Source: Gemmatimonadaceae bacterium
Lineage (GTDB): Bacteria; Gemmatimonadota; Gemmatimonadetes; Gemmatimonadales; Gemmatimonadaceae
NCBI GenBank assembly: GCA_020852815.1
Contig: JADZAN010000024.1
Coordinates: 186,001 to 250,000 of the forward strand
Direction: 5' to 3'
DNA length: 64,000 bases
The position numbers were made by a program, and so were the translations under genes. Below are positions 30,316 to 38,935 of the stretch, one piece after another (position 1 is the first letter of the stretch; the number at the start of each line of letters is the position of its first letter). The notes under the pieces are model-generated. The model was not told where the DNA came from. It saw only the letters and a list, made by a program, of their open reading frames with translations, and ran no database searches.

Positions 30316-30534
30316 TTACGCCACGGACTCTTCTATCGGAACACGGATGTCGCGGCAGATCTGGCGCGGGAGTGACGGAGCGATATCGCAGCCACTGTGG
30401 ACGGGGACCGTCGTGACGCGACCGTCATCATGTCGGAACTGCTTGTGAGAACCCCGCTGCCGGACCTCGACGAAGCCGAGGCGCTCGAGACGAGCCATGA
30501 CCTCACGCGGCTTGAGGACGGGAATTGAACTCAC
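30316..30534 (-). CDS. hicA: HicA-family toxin
   Basis: A 72-residue protein of the HicA/YcfA double-stranded-RNA-binding-like fold: [20 protein letters not shown], then RGSHKQF with the catalytic His, and [17 protein letters not shown]. HicA degrades mRNA and is held inactive by HicB. The gene starts 10 bp downstream of hicB on the same strand, so the two form a module in the antitoxin-first order. Confidence 0.92.
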   Translation of the reverse strand: MSSIPVLKPREVMARLERLGFVEVRQRGSHKQFRHDDGRVTTVPVHSGCDIAPSLPRQICRDIRVPIEESVA

Positions 30535-30544
30535 GTAAACCGCG

Positions 30545-30754
30545 CTACGCGACCAGGATGGTTTGCGTGCCGACGAACTCCGCCTCGAGCGGGGGCTCGC
30601 CGTCTTCGAGCAGCATGGCGATGACTTCCCGCAGGTTGGAGTGCAGTTCGTCGAGGGTGTCGCCCTGGCTGTGGGCGCCCGGAAAGCCAGGGACGTACCC
30701 GACGAAGACGTGGGTCTCAGGATCGCGCTCGATGACGGCAGTGTAGGTGCGCAT
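30545..30754 (-). CDS. hicB: HicB-family antitoxin
   Basis: A 69-residue protein with the HicB partial RNase-H-like fold: [40 protein letters not shown], and a short tail (GTQTILVA). It has no C-terminal DNA-binding helix domain, unlike longer HicB proteins, so autoregulation may work differently. It is encoded first in the hicBA pair. Confidence 0.92.
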   Translation of the reverse strand: MRTYTAVIERDPETHVFVGYVPGFPGAHSQGDTLDELHSNLREVIAMLLEDGEPPLEAEFVGTQTILVA

Positions 30755-31019
30755 GAGAACCGAACTGAAAGAGGTTTTCCCTAAACGAGCAAGCGCTCGG
30801 GGGCCACTCGGCGATCACCTCCCCAATCTATAGCAGAACCCCGTCCGGCATCCGAAGCGGCGTCTGTGGGACGACAAGGCTACAGGTGGTTTCAGAACCG
30901 GTAGCCGCAGCGCCGGCGCAGTGCGCCCGCAACGTCGCGGCCACCGGATCTGGAACCACTTCGAGGCTGGGCGCAGCGTTCTTCCGGGACGCCCGATCCG
31001 CCACTACGGCGGGCCCACC

Positions 31020-32876
31020 CTAGTTCGGCAGCACCCCCACCGCAATGTGACTCGGCGCCCTCGGCCCGGAGTGAATGGTGTGCACCTGCGACTTGAAGTC
31101 GCTCGCCCTGGCCTCGAAGATGTTGGGGACGAAGGTCTGCGGGTTGCGGTCGTACAGCGGGAACCAGGTGCTTTGCACCTGCACCATGATGCGGTGCCCC
31201 GCCTGGAAGCGATACACCTGCTGGTGCAGGTCGACGGTGAACGGCGTTACGGCGTTAGGCATGATGGCCCGCGGCACGCTGAAGCTCCGGTAGTAGCGCC
31301 CGCGCATGATGTCGCCCGCTACCATCAGTTGGTAGCCGCCGAGTTTGGGGTCGCTGCCGACCGAGTCCGGATAGACGTCGATGAGCTTCACCACCCAGTC
31401 GGCGTCGCTCCCGGTCGTGCTGGCAAAGAGGTGCGCCGTCACGTCGCCGGCAATGACGACGTCACGATCGAGCACCGCGCTCTCCCAGCTCAACACGTCG
31501 GGGCGGTTGTGCACGAAGCGCTGGTCCTCGACGAGCCACTGCCGCCAGCGCGTCCCGTCGACCGGGCGCGCGATGTAGGGGACGGGGTGACGCGGGTCGC
31601 TGGAGTACGAGTTCTTCCCCGCAACCTTGGGTGCGTCGAACGAGAGCGTGCCGTCACCGTGGAGATAGAGCTTCGATGCCTTCGCCTCACGCGGCGGCCA
31701 TGCGTCGAAGGTGCGCCACGTGTTCCCTTGCACCTCGTACAGGTACGCCTCCTTGAACGGCGCCGTCCCGTCGCCATGCAGGTAGTTGAAGAACCAAGGG
31801 CGCTCGATGTTGGCGCGATAATACAGTCCCACGTCGCTCCCGAACTTCATTGGGCCGAAGGTGTCGGTCTCGCGACCGGACCACCCGCCGTGGAACCAGG
31901 GACCAAGGACGATGTGGTTCCAGCGCCGCGTGGTGTCGGCCTTCTCGAGGGTGCGATACGCCTCCTGCGGACCGAAGACATCCTCCTGGTCCCAGTAGCC
32001 GCCGACGTTGAGCACGGCCACGTTAGGCACGGTCCACACCTTCTGCATCGCCTTGGCCTGCCAGTAGGCGTCCCACGCCGGGTGCGCCTTGAAGCCGCGC
32101 CACGAGGCGAGCGTGTCGATCCCGTTCCGCGCGCCGAGTTCCTTGAGCGTGAGGAACTGGAGATACCAGTCGTAGCGATCGTAGCGGTTGATCCTGAGCG
32201 GCGACGGAAGGTTGCGCGGCCACTCCATCGCCGTGGCGTACTCGACGCCGAACGACTGACGGAACGCCCCCTGGTGGAAGAAGTCATCCCCCATCCAGGT
32301 GTCGGTCATCGGCGCCTGCGGCGAGACGGCCTTGAGCGCGGGATGATTGGAGAGCGCCGCAACGCCGGCCAGCCACCCTGGATACGAGACCCCCATGACG
32401 CCGACGCGCCCATTGTTGCTGGCGATGTTCTTCACCAGCCAGTCGATGGTGTCGTAGGTGTCGGTCACCTCGTCGACGCCGTTAGGCTCCTTCACCGGGT
32501 CGTGCAGGGCCCCGTTCATGATGAAGCGCCCTTGGGACCTCCCCGTCCCGCGCGCATCCTGGAAGACGAAGGTGTAGCCGTCCTTCGCCAACTCGGCGTA
32601 CGCCGTGGGGATCGGGCCGGGGCGCAGGTTCTGGGAAACGCCGTACGGGGTGCGCACCAGCATGATGGGGAGTGCCTTGCTGGGCGACTTTGGGGCGACG
32701 ACCACGGCGTACAGCGCGGCGCCGTCGCGCACGGTAATGCGAACGTCGTGTCGATCGAGGTCGTCGCCGGCAGGAGACTGGGCGGCGAGTGGAGCGCCGA
32801 GCGTGGCGGCGAGGAGCGCTGCGGCGACGAGTGCGCGAAGGGAGACGAAGCGCGCGGGAGCGATGCGGGAGTTCAT
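31020..32876 (-). CDS. Exported CocE/NonD-family hydrolase (X-Pro dipeptidyl-peptidase-like)
   Basis: A 618-residue protein with a Sec signal ending in LAAQ. The alpha/beta-hydrolase part includes YTFVFQDARGTGRSQG, the nucleophile elbow MGVSYPGWLAGVAAL with Ser, and GGYWDQEDVFG. The C-terminal part is the galactose-binding-like domain typical of the family (VTAHLFASTTGSDADWVVKL, HRIMVQVQSTWFPLYDRNPQ). Relatives hydrolyse acyl esters such as cocaine or amino-ester antibiotics, or X-Pro dipeptides; substrate unknown. The 265 bp upstream, to hicB, show no gene. Confidence 0.92.
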   Translation of the reverse strand: MNSRIAPARFVSLRALVAAALLAATLGAPLAAQSPAGDDLDRHDVRITVRDGAALYAVVVAPKSPSKALPIMLVRTPYGVSQNLRPGPIPTAYAELAKDGYTFVFQDARGTGRSQGRFIMNGALHDPVKEPNGVDEVTDTYDTIDWLVKNIASNNGRVGVMGVSYPGWLAGVAALSNHPALKAVSPQAPMTDTWMGDDFFHQGAFRQSFGVEYATAMEWPRNLPSPLRINRYDRYDWYLQFLTLKELGARNGIDTLASWRGFKAHPAWDAYWQAKAMQKVWTVPNVAVLNVGGYWDQEDVFGPQEAYRTLEKADTTRRWNHIVLGPWFHGGWSGRETDTFGPMKFGSDVGLYYRANIERPWFFNYLHGDGTAPFKEAYLYEVQGNTWRTFDAWPPREAKASKLYLHGDGTLSFDAPKVAGKNSYSSDPRHPVPYIARPVDGTRWRQWLVEDQRFVHNRPDVLSWESAVLDRDVVIAGDVTAHLFASTTGSDADWVVKLIDVYPDSVGSDPKLGGYQLMVAGDIMRGRYYRSFSVPRAIMPNAVTPFTVDLHQQVYRFQAGHRIMVQVQSTWFPLYDRNPQTFVPNIFEARASDFKSQVHTIHSGPRAPSHIAVGVLPN

Positions 32877-32988
32877 GGTCGGGGCAGAAAGGTCACCCCC
32901 AAGATACGCCCCATCGCCCGCTTCGCTGCGTCGGTAGTGGGGCGCGAGCGGCGCGCCGGCCCGTGCGGGAAGTCCGCGTCGAGGCCGA

Positions 32989-33699
32989 CTACGGCCGCAT
33001 CCGCTCGTACGTCGCGATTCTCATCGCCGTCGGCTTTCCGTGCCCGTCGTCGCCTATGCAGGCCACGGCGATCGTGTTGCCATCGGGAGAGAGGATGTTG
33101 GTGAGCCGTTGCGTGACGACACCATCCTTGGAGTTGATGGTCTCGTTGATCTGCGCCTCGACGCGTTGCACTGCCGTGTGCGTCTGTCCAGCGTTGCTGC
33201 TGACGGAATCTGACCTGCCGCCGAAGTCGGTGACGAAGACGTTCGCCTACGACTGGCGCACGCACACTTGCTGCAATTTCCGCAGGAGTGAGCGTGCTGC
33301 TGGGCGCAGGACAGGGAGGTCGCGAAGGTACCGTTTCGAGACGTTCGCGGGGTCGGGGAAGCTGCTCTGGCTGAAGACGGAAGCCCGGGCCAGCAGCATC
33401 GCGCCGTCCTTGGACGGTGATACGCGAAAGCTGATGAGGTCGATCTCGATTTCCTCACCCACCTCCATCTCGCGTCGCCCTCGTACGCTGCTCCTCGTCA
33501 TGTCTCGCGGGCCGATGTAGTAGCCCTCCGACATGACCTGTCCCTGCACGCACTGGAGTACCATCTCGACGCGCTCTGCCTCAATCGGAACCCCTGCATC
33601 GCCCCGAGCGGCCGTGGCGCACCCCCCAACGATGAACGAAAGCCCCGCCACGCACCCCACGTTGCGCAATTGCACCTGGGACCTCTCCGAGAAGGACAC
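32989..33699 (-). pseudogene. Lipoprotein gene interrupted by an in-frame TAG
   Basis: Read on the minus strand, one frame runs for 236 sense and stop positions from the GTG at 33697-33699 to the stop at 32989, broken only by a TAG at 33247-33249. The first part has a lipoprotein signal (VGCVAGLSFIVGGC) and mature segments such as GYYIGPRDMTRSSVRG. After the TAG the frame continues with coding character: ANVFVTDFGGRSDSV, MQRVEAQINETINSKDGVVT, QRLTNILSPDGNTIAVACIG. A second GTG start eight codons in is as likely. No family is recognised. Either the gene is recently broken or the TAG is read through. Confidence 0.6.
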
Positions 33700-33741
33700 G
33701 TGAGATACCCCACGACACTCGTCGGTTCCCCGTCCGCCCTT

Positions 33742-35499
33742 CTACCGCCCCCCCACCGCCGCCAGCAGATACGTAAGGTTCGCCGTCCCATCCATGATCG
33801 GCTCATTCGTCGAGTAGTCGCCGTAGTCATCGTGGTAGACGATGAAGCCGGTGTTGAACGGCGCGTACTCGTCCGGCTCGAGCAGCCGGATGTACATCAG
33901 GTTCTGGAAGATGGAGCGATACACTGGGCCATCGAGGAGCCCGCCCGTCAGCCGCACCTTGAGAGCGCGCGCGATGTCGGAGTGCGGATCGCGTGCATAA
34001 CGACCGTCGTCGGGGATGCCGACGACCATGGAGACGCCCCATGGGTTGGTGCCGAAGAGCCAGTCGAGCGCCGCCTGTTCATAGGGGCGAAAGCGCGTGT
34101 CGCCGCTCATCTGGCGGAAGAGCATGGCCTGCGTGGCAAACGAGGCCATGAGGTTGTTGGAGCACCAGATGAAGGGAATCCCGACGCGGAAGCCGTTGCC
34201 GGCGCGCGCGACGACGGCTTCGAGCCCACGGCGATAGTAGTCGATCATCGCCTGGCGATCGGCGCCGCGGCTCACGCGCCACAGCTCGTGGTGCCCGCTG
34301 TTGAACCACGGGTACCATTGGTAGTGGCGCGCGGTGTCGGCTCCCATCCACGGGGTAACAGGCTCTTTCGCCGCATACGCGAGGCCGTCGCGCAGGTAGC
34401 GCGCGTCGCGCGTGAGGGCAAAGAGCTGCGACGCCCCCAGCTCCATGTCGTCGACCCAGTTGTCCTCTTCGTAGAAGTATGGCGCGCGCCCCGGCGCGGT
34501 CTGGCAGGCGCCGGGAAACTCGACGCCGAGGGCGTAGGCCGCCGCCGCCTTGCGCGCGAGCGTGTCGGCGAAGGTGGAGTCACGCTCGCGGAGCAGCTGC
34601 GCGCCTAACGCCATTGCCGCGGCAACCTTGCCGGCGGTGGAGGCGTAGCCGGTCGCCCGGTTCTTGTACTTGAAGAGCCCCTGTGGTTGTCCGGTGCACG
34701 GATACAGCGCGCGCTCCTTCCCCTTCCCCCAGCCGTAGTCCGACGAGTCGGTGGTGGGGAGATCGTTGAAGGTGTGGTCGCGGTCGTCGCCGAGCTGGTT
34801 GTACAGCTCCCGATCGTTTGGGAACATCGCCACCAGCCATTGCAGCCCGTGGCGCGCCTCGTCGAGGATGTCGCGCACGCCGTTGGCCCCGCGGTCGCCG
34901 TTGGCTGCGAAGGCATCGCCGAAGGCGCGCCGGTAGTCGCGCGCCGCCTTGAGCATGACGAAGGTGGCGTTGGCCGAGGTGGTCACGTACTGCAGGTAGT
35001 CCGAGGCGTCGGCCCACCCGCCGGAGACGGGGACGAAGTCGCCAGCGCGCGGTGAGTCGCCGACGACGATCCCGTCGCGCTGGTGCACCCTGGCCTTGAA
35101 GAACGGGTTGTAGCCGGAGCGCTGCTGCCGCATGTAGACGAGGAGCGAGTCGGCGGCGGCGCGATACGCGGCGCGCCCGATGCGCACGGTCACAGGTTCG
35201 AGCGCGCCGGCACTGAGGCGATAGGCTCCCTCGCGCGTGAGGCGCGACAAGTCGAGGTGCCAGGTCTGCGCGCAGGCGGCGAACGGCTCACTCACCCTCG
35301 CACGGCCCCGCAGCACGACGCGCGCGTTCGCATCGCGCAGCTCGAAGGCGTCGAGCGCCACGGGCTGAAGTGCGCAGACCACGGCGACCTTGGGGGCGTC
35401 GGGGGCGTAGCCGAGCTGGTTGACGCGGATGAAGGCGCTGTCGGCGATGCCACCCGCCAGCAGCAACGCCGCGCCCTGTGCGACGAAAGCCGTGATCAT
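33742..35499 (-). CDS. Glycoside hydrolase family 9 protein, with N-terminal Ig-like domain
   Basis: A 585-residue exported protein. After a short hydrophobic start comes a CelD_N-type Ig-like domain (FIRVNQLGYAPDAPKVAVV). The (alpha/alpha)6 catalytic barrel shows the family motif VSGGWADASDYLQY in place of DAGDHXKF, with both Asp residues kept. The proton-donor Glu lies near the end (DYSTNEPIMDGTANLTYLLA). GH9 includes endoglucanases and exo-beta-glucosaminidases. The start ATG at 35497-35499 overlaps the stop of the upstream PIG-L gene by 4 bp (ATGA), so the two are translationally coupled. Confidence 0.9.
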   Translation of the reverse strand: MITAFVAQGAALLLAGGIADSAFIRVNQLGYAPDAPKVAVVCALQPVALDAFELRDANARVVLRGRARVSEPFAACAQTWHLDLSRLTREGAYRLSAGALEPVTVRIGRAAYRAAADSLLVYMRQQRSGYNPFFKARVHQRDGIVVGDSPRAGDFVPVSGGWADASDYLQYVTTSANATFVMLKAARDYRRAFGDAFAANGDRGANGVRDILDEARHGLQWLVAMFPNDRELYNQLGDDRDHTFNDLPTTDSSDYGWGKGKERALYPCTGQPQGLFKYKNRATGYASTAGKVAAAMALGAQLLRERDSTFADTLARKAAAAYALGVEFPGACQTAPGRAPYFYEEDNWVDDMELGASQLFALTRDARYLRDGLAYAAKEPVTPWMGADTARHYQWYPWFNSGHHELWRVSRGADRQAMIDYYRRGLEAVVARAGNGFRVGIPFIWCSNNLMASFATQAMLFRQMSGDTRFRPYEQAALDWLFGTNPWGVSMVVGIPDDGRYARDPHSDIARALKVRLTGGLLDGPVYRSIFQNLMYIRLLEPDEYAPFNTGFIVYHDDYGDYSTNEPIMDGTANLTYLLAAVGGR

Positions 35500-36314
35500 G
35501 GCAACGAGTCCAGCACGCGCCGCTGCCCGAACGGCTCGATGGCAAAGGCGACCGCGCGCCCCTTCCCGGCCACCGCCCCGCGCACCGTGGCCAGCGCACT
35601 GTAGTACTCCAGGTAGGGGAACCCCGACGTCTTCCCGTGCACGAACTCGTAGCGCGCCACCGCATCGCGCCACCGCTCGAAGGCATCGCTCACGGCGACG
35701 TAGACAAACGGGATGAAGCCCGCCGCATCCTCCCAGTTGTCGGCGTACCACACAGCGCGCACGCCGCGCCACGCCGGATGGTCGGTGACCACGCCGGCCA
35801 GCGAGGCGAGGAGGACGGCGTCGCGCACCACCGCGCTCGCCGTGATGTGGTCCTTGTGCATCCCGTCCTTCCAGTGCGTGAAGACGTGCGTGGGACGCAC
35901 CTCGCGGATCTGATCGGCGACCCAGCGGCGCGTGGCATCATCGTTGGGAAGCTCGCCGTCGCGATAAGGGGCGAATCGCACCTCGGCGCCTAACGCCTGC
36001 GCCACCGCCAGTGCCTCGCGCCGCTTCTGTTCGCCGTACGCGGCCGGCGTGAGCGCCGGGTTCCCTCCTTCCCCCAGCGTGAGGTGGAGGAGGACGACGC
36101 GATCGCCGCGAGCGCGCGCACCGGCCAGCACGGCGCCGGTGGTGAGCTCCATGTCGCCGGCGTGCGCGCCGATGGCCAGGATGGTACGTGCAGGCGCGGC
36201 ACTCGCCGCGGCCTGCGCATGCGTTCCCCCGGGGAGTGCGATGGCTGCAAGAAGCAGTAACCGCGTGATGCGCGCGCGGCGCGCGATTCGTGCGACCACG
36301 TACGGTTCGAGCAT
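35496..36314 (-). CDS. PIG-L-family N-deacetylase, exported
   Basis: A 272-residue protein with a signal peptide ending near THAQ. The zinc motif is IGAHAGDMELTTGAVL, where most relatives have AHPDDE, and the second motif is MHKDHITAS. The zinc His, Asp and His are kept, but the residue usually acting as general base (first Asp of the DD pair) is Gly. The family removes N-acetyl groups from glucosamine conjugates or chitobiose. First gene of a coupled pair with the GH9 gene. The GC-rich leader has CACGGAGG repeats upstream. Confidence 0.86.
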   Translation of the reverse strand: MLEPYVVARIARRARITRLLLLAAIALPGGTHAQAAASAAPARTILAIGAHAGDMELTTGAVLAGARARGDRVVLLHLTLGEGGNPALTPAAYGEQKRREALAVAQALGAEVRFAPYRDGELPNDDATRRWVADQIREVRPTHVFTHWKDGMHKDHITASAVVRDAVLLASLAGVVTDHPAWRGVRAVWYADNWEDAAGFIPFVYVAVSDAFERWRDAVARYEFVHGKTSGFPYLEYYSALATVRGAVAGKGRAVAFAIEPFGQRRVLDSLP

Positions 36315-36405
36315 CGGTGGCGGAGTGAAGGGATGGTCCCCTCCAACCTAACCGCCGAACGGCGCGCGGGGCGATGGTCTCGCCGACCCAACCCCACAGA
36401 ACATA

Positions 36406-36482
36406 GCTCGACACGGAGGCTCACGGAGGTTTCACGGAGGCGCACGAAGGCAATCTGCGCTTTCGTGAACTCCTCCGTGCAC
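36406..36482. repeat. CACGGAGG-type hairpin repeat
   Basis: A left arm of CACGGAGG, CACGGAGG and CACGGAGG spaced by short words (36412-36445) faces a right arm ending CTCCTCCGTGCACGCC. It lies between the 5' end of the PIG-L gene and the 3' end of the TPR gene. It belongs to the same family as the copies at 3871, 43190 and 58314. Confidence 0.75.
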
Positions 36483-36484
36483 GC

Positions 36485-38209
36485 CTAGTACCGCGACGAC
36501 TCGACGGCGACATCCGCCAGCCGCATCGCCTTGGCCAGACGCCGCTCCACCGACTCGGCGTCGCCGCCGCGTCCCTGTGCGCGCAGCGCCAGCGCGAGCC
36601 CGCGCAACGACCAGACGTTCTCCGGAGATCGGCGCAGGTCGGCGCGATACGCCTGCTCGGCGTCACGCGCCTTCCCGGCCGTCAGCAGCGCCTTCCCTAA
36701 CGAGTGACGTATCGGGTAGTACCACGTGGGCGGTTCCATGTAGCCGAGCCGGTCCTCGAGCACTGCCGCCCGTGAGAAGGCATCGATGGCCGTCGAGGGA
36801 TCGCCGTGACGCAGCGCCATCTCGCCTTCCACGGCGAGCGCGGCAATGTCGAGCACCGTGCGCGCCTCGCCCGGCTCGAGCGACTGCGCCACGCTGCGCA
36901 CGGAATCGACCGTCGCACGCGCCTCGGCCAGGCGATGCGTGGCGGCAAAGGCCACGCCGCGCGCGTACCAGGTGAGCGCGGTGGCGATCCGCAGATCGGT
37001 GGGAGGGAGCGGTGTGCGCAGCACGTCATCCCAACGACCAAAGGTTACCAGCGTCTGCACCGGTACAGCGAGCATCGGTTGAAGCGCCGGGACGGAACGT
37101 GCCGCGTCGTGCGCGACGAGCGCCACCGTGTGCTTGCTGGCTTCGATCGCGACCTGCGACGCACCGGCCATGGACGCGGCCAGCACCAGGAAGTGGTGAT
37201 TGTGCGAGCGATACGCGGCGGTGTAGAACGCGGCGTCACTCGTGTGTGGGCCATCGAAGTAGCCATCGTCCGCATGCACGGCGCGACGGTTGGCCTCGAT
37301 GGCATCGGCCCAACGCCCTACCCTGATGTATATGTGCGCCGGCATGTGGACGATGTGGCCGGCACCGGGCATGCTCGCGGCCAGGCGCTCGGCGCAGGCG
37401 ACGGCTCGCTCGGGTTGCGCTGCCTCGAGGGCGTGGATCTGGAAGTGACAGAGCCCCGGGTGCTGTGGGGCGCTTCGGAGTCCTCGCTCCAGCCAGCGCA
37501 GAATGCGCGACGTTCCGGGACGCGGGCGGCCGTCGCGCGTCCAGTAGCTCCACGGCGCGAGCGTCATCTGCGCCTCGGCCGCGAGCGCCTGCGCGTCCGG
37601 ATCGTTAGGGGTCGCGTCGGCCAGGCGCCCCATGGCGAGCGCATACGCACTGTCGCGCGCCGCGCGACCCAACGAGGTGCTGCCGAGGTAGCGCGCCGCC
37701 AGGGCGTTGACCCACATCCGCTCCTCGGCATCCACCGGGGCGCGACGCACCATTGCCACGGCACGCTGCGTGGCGGCGATTGCCTGCTGCTCGCTCTGCG
37801 CATCCATGGGGGCGTTGATGTTTGGGCCCAGCGCCGCGGCTTCGCCCCACACGCACATCACGCAACGTGGGTCGAGCCGTTGCGCTTCGCGAAACGCCCG
37901 CAGCGCCTCCTTGTGGTTGAAGGCGTAGTACAGGCGAAGCCCCTGGTCAAAGTACCGCTGGGCGAGCGGGAGGCGCGTGTCGATACGACGACGCCAATTG
38001 CCGAGCCTCGTCATGAGGGGGACGCTCCCCGGCGCGGTCTCCACGGCAGCCGCGACGGCGCTCTCTCCAGTGGCGGAATGCGTGTGCTGTGCGCCGAGTG
38101 GTGTGTCCGATGGCCACACCGACAACATGGCGGAAGCGACCACGACCACGACCGGCGTGCGGAAGGTGCCGGCGCATGGGACGAATTTCGTGCGATGCAT
38201 GGACGTCAT
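36485..38209 (-). CDS. TPR-repeat protein, exported
   Basis: A 574-residue protein with an N-terminal hydrophobic segment (VVVVVASAMLSVWPSDTPLG). The body is made of TPR-like helical pairs: QRYFDQGLRLYYAFNHKEAL, RAFREAQRLDPRCVMCVWGE, and late repeats (AIDAFSRAAVLEDRLGYMEP, AEQAYRADLRRSPENVWSL). Family-specific motifs CHFQIHALEAAQPE and GHIVHMPAHIYIRVGRW, with many His, mark a widespread group of unknown function. A single gene, divergent from the ECF sigma factor gene. Confidence 0.85.
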   Translation of the reverse strand: MTSMHRTKFVPCAGTFRTPVVVVVASAMLSVWPSDTPLGAQHTHSATGESAVAAAVETAPGSVPLMTRLGNWRRRIDTRLPLAQRYFDQGLRLYYAFNHKEALRAFREAQRLDPRCVMCVWGEAAALGPNINAPMDAQSEQQAIAATQRAVAMVRRAPVDAEERMWVNALAARYLGSTSLGRAARDSAYALAMGRLADATPNDPDAQALAAEAQMTLAPWSYWTRDGRPRPGTSRILRWLERGLRSAPQHPGLCHFQIHALEAAQPERAVACAERLAASMPGAGHIVHMPAHIYIRVGRWADAIEANRRAVHADDGYFDGPHTSDAAFYTAAYRSHNHHFLVLAASMAGASQVAIEASKHTVALVAHDAARSVPALQPMLAVPVQTLVTFGRWDDVLRTPLPPTDLRIATALTWYARGVAFAATHRLAEARATVDSVRSVAQSLEPGEARTVLDIAALAVEGEMALRHGDPSTAIDAFSRAAVLEDRLGYMEPPTWYYPIRHSLGKALLTAGKARDAEQAYRADLRRSPENVWSLRGLALALRAQGRGGDAESVERRLAKAMRLADVAVESSRY

Positions 38210-38341
38210 GGCTCTGCCGGAGGTGGGGGTGGCATCGACGCCACAGGGTGGCTTCTCGTGTGCACCCCCGATACGTTCTGGCTTGCGCAGCGCGCGGCAT
38301 GTTCACGACAGCGCGCTCGCGCGCGATCACGAGGCAGAGGA

Positions 38342-38935
38342 ATGAGTCAGACCGACGCGACGGAGATCACGCGTCTGCTCGCCGCCCTGCGAGGTGGCGA
38401 TGCCCACGCAGGCGAGCGGATCTTTCCGTTGGTGTACGACGAGCTGCGGCGAGTGGCGGGACGCATCCTGTCGGGCGAGCGCGCCGATCACACCTTCAAT
38501 CCCACAGACCTGGTGCACGAGGCGTGGCTTCGCCTCGGGCTTGGCGCGGGCAGCGGCGTCGCGGTGCCCGCTGCAGACCGGTCGCACTTTGTGGGGATCA
38601 CGGTGCGAGCGATGCGGCAGGTGCTGATCGACCACGCGCGCCGACGCGGAGCCAACAAGCGCGGTGCAGGGGCGGTGCGCGTCACGCTCGGCGACAGCGT
38701 GGGGGCAAACCGCTCGTCGCCCGAGGAGTTGCTGGCGCTGTTTGATGCGATGGAACGACTGGGCGAGGTGGAGATGCGCCTGCGCCAGGTGGTGGAGTAT
38801 CGCTACCTGGGCGGGCTCACCGAGGAGGAGACGGCCGAGGCCCTCGGCGTCACGACACGCACCGTGCAGCGCGACTGGGTCAAGGCGCGCGCGTGGTTGT
38901 ATCGCCAGCTCTACGCCGACCAGGAAGTGCGATGA
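38342..38935 (+). CDS. ECF-type RNA polymerase sigma factor
   Basis: A 197-residue sigma-70 relative of the group common in Acidobacteria, Planctomycetes and Gemmatimonadota. Region 2 is LVYDELRRVAGRILSGERAD then FNPTDLVHEAWLRL; region 4 is VVEYRYLGGLTEEETAEALG then VTTRTVQRDWVKARAWLYRQ. It would direct polymerase to a specific promoter set. The start ATG follows GAGGCAGAGG. The stop overlaps the start of the kinase gene by 4 bp (ATGA), so the two are made together and the kinase may control the sigma factor. Confidence 0.93.
   Translation: MSQTDATEITRLLAALRGGDAHAGERIFPLVYDELRRVAGRILSGERADHTFNPTDLVHEAWLRLGLGAGSGVAVPAADRSHFVGITVRAMRQVLIDHARRRGANKRGAGAVRVTLGDSVGANRSSPEELLALFDAMERLGEVEMRLRQVVEYRYLGGLTEEETAEALGVTTRTVQRDWVKARAWLYRQLYADQEVR

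Noticed and set aside
30921-33104. A 727-codon open frame on the plus strand
   Set aside because: It lies antisense to the CocE-like hydrolase, whose signal peptide and catalytic motifs are clear. No domain is seen in the antisense product.
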